Source: Diphasiastrum complanatum
Lineage: Eukaryota > Streptophyta > Lycopodiopsida > Lycopodiales > Lycopodiaceae
Reading direction: 5' to 3'
NCBI GenBank assembly: GCA_029204225.1
Contig: CM055098.1
Span: forward strand, 49,913,063 to 49,977,062
Length of the DNA stretch: 64,000 bases
Made by a program: the position numbers and the translations under genes. Below are positions 62,807 to 64,000 of the stretch, one piece after another (the stretch's first letter is position 1; each line of letters begins with the position of its first letter). The notes beneath the pieces were generated by a model. The model had not been told where the DNA came from, did not search any database, and saw only the letters and a list, made by a program, of their open reading frames with translations.

Positions 62807-63282
62807 TACATTGCATTAGACACTTAAAACTAGTTTTTTGGTGAAGTACCTAGAAGTTGCTATTTTAGGGCAAGCTTAGGGAAAGTGGCCAAGTGATATT
62901 ATGGCTATTATAAATAGTTGTACCAGTGTGGAGAAATCATTTTCATGTTCTCATTTTGTATGGAGAACTTGTCTCTTTTGATTATATGTCTATCTCTTTC
63001 ATATTTCTCATGATATCTTGAGTTCTAACGTGTAGAATATGATTTTTCTTGTTGTCAAGGCTTGGATCCACACGTGTGAAGGACAATGTACTACTACTGT
63101 TGTACGAACAAGGACAATACTATATCATATCTTAGAGATTTTGGTCAGATCTCCATGTATGTCCAAGTTCTAGTATGGTAGATGCATGATTTCTAGCTTG
63201 TAGATGATTCTAGATGTGCACTCCAATTTAGCCAAAGATCTAATGATCCATTAAGCATGTTTTGGATTTGAATTTTTTCACA
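62807..63282 (+). repeat. A-family copia LTR, second of two in tandem
   Basis: From TACATTGCATTAG to AATTTTTTCACA, a fuller copy than the preceding one, in the same orientation and 11 bp after it. It carries CACACGTGTG at 63069. No primer site follows, so both are solo or truncated LTRs. Confidence 0.85.
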
Positions 63283-64000
63283 GTCAAGATGGCGCTCATA
63301 TTTATTCAAAATCATATTTGTTAAATTGTGACTAAACAGAACGTAACCATGACTACAATTAATTTGCTTAACCATAATTGTAGACAAGCTGGTTATACCA
63401 TTGAGAGTGGTGTACGCTTTGGGAGTGTTGTGGGCAATCAAATAAACAATATTGTTTTACTTAATTAGACTTTTTCTCTCATGTTGTTGCACTTTTTATA
63501 TGGTCTTTTTCTAGTTTGAAACTCCTCTAATGCCACGCGATTGTCTCGTGAGGTTCCATAGGCAAGAAATGGGCCCCATCTTATGTGTTTGGCAATATTT
63601 CTAGCAAAGTGCCAAGGGTATATACTGAAGGGTCGCCAAAATAGACATTTCACATGCGTCAAAGACGTCGAGGGAGAATTCATAAATTATTTATATAATT
63701 TTTGGAATGACTCGGACAATAAAATTTATTTATAAACTTAAGAATTCGTAATGGATACTTTGTGTCTGTTTTGCCCACTTTTTTAACAGATTAAAAACTA
63801 GAATAAGCATCTGTTTTTTTTTTTTCTACACATTCCAGCATGCACGTCAGGCATCAGGTGCAGGCTGCCACGTGGCGGTTTCAGAGTGGTTGAAAAAAGT
63901 CAAACTGCTCATTATGCTTCATAATGAGCATGTGGAAAATTTCAAAGTATTCATTACGCAAAGGAATGCACGAAGCACAGGCCATTATGCCCAGTTCAAC
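63283..64000. other. Unassigned DNA at the window end
   Basis: No gene is recognised. On the minus strand 63441-63200 is open (LNGITSLSTIMVKQINCSHG, YVLFSHNLTNMILNKYERHL) but matches nothing I know. CATATAAAAAGTG on the minus strand near 63495-63505 resembles a TATA box. A perfect hairpin lies at 63907-63929. Confidence 0.35.
63907..63929. repeat. Perfect 10-bp stem, 3-nt loop hairpin
   Basis: GCTCATTATG and CATAATGAGC flank CTT. A T-rich tract lies 80 bp upstream, not after it, so a terminator role is not indicated. Confidence 0.8.

Noticed and set aside
63907-63929. Rho-independent-type terminator
   Set aside because: The hairpin has no following T-run, and the context is a plant nuclear genome.

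Overview
This is plant nuclear DNA made almost entirely of LTR retrotransposons in various states of decay. The evidence is the families present: Ty1/copia elements primed by initiator-Met tRNA (TGGTATCAGAGC-type sites), Ty3/gypsy elements with the TGGCGCCGTTGCCGGGGA-type site typical of the Athila/Tat group, and chromodomain-bearing gypsy (chromovirus) remnants. There is also a plant-style core promoter with a telo-box, and genes are nearly absent. A large, repeat-rich seed-plant genome is likely; I cannot name the species. I saw no bacterial genes, CRISPR array, tRNA or rRNA gene.

Layout. 1-5.6 kb: two chromovirus 3' ends with their LTRs, a copia RNase H scrap and a gypsy integrase tail. 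6.3-8 kb: a decayed extra ORF of gypsy type and a copia RT scrap. 8.9-9.5 kb: microsatellites, including a perfect (GA)80 tract, and a promoter-like segment. 9.6-14.3 kb: copia element A, which lacks gag, carries a solo LTR in its integrase and has tandem duplications in both integrase and RT. 14.3-15.4 kb: a gypsy 5' end with a cluster of TTACTCGCC motifs. 15.6-20.2 kb: copia K (minus). 20.5-22 kb: copia L (plus). 22-28 kb: gypsy LTRs of family B, one pair arranged as a large inverted repeat, with a copia 5' end (N) between them. 28.6-34.6 kb: gypsy D (plus), interrupted by a solo LTR. 34.8-37.1 kb: gypsy E (minus). 37.2-39.2 kb: copia G (minus). 39.2-42.8 kb: copia H (plus) with an inverted gag segment. 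42.8-44.3 kb: copia J (minus). 44.3-50.9 kb: gypsy F (plus).

The one element that looks intact is copia M (51635-57949, minus). It has two LTRs of 862 bp that I read as identical, a perfect 5-bp target duplication, an initiator-Met primer site, a polypurine tract and one uninterrupted 1326-codon Gag-Pol frame. It sits beside the only non-transposon coding-like DNA in the window: a plus-strand multi-exon reading (57950-59385) and a minus-strand two-exon reading (59642-60020). I recognise neither. The right end (60.0-63.3 kb) holds copia I (gag, primer site and LTR, minus) and two tandem LTRs of the A family.

The elements do not cooperate as a pathway. The window is a record of nested insertion, deletion, inversion and solo-LTR formation. 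I found no clearly new biological system. The strongest leads are the recent copia M insertion, the inversions inside H and F, the duplicated RT catalytic box in A, the recurring CACACGTGTG palindrome in copia LTRs, and the unrecognised exon-like blocks next to M.
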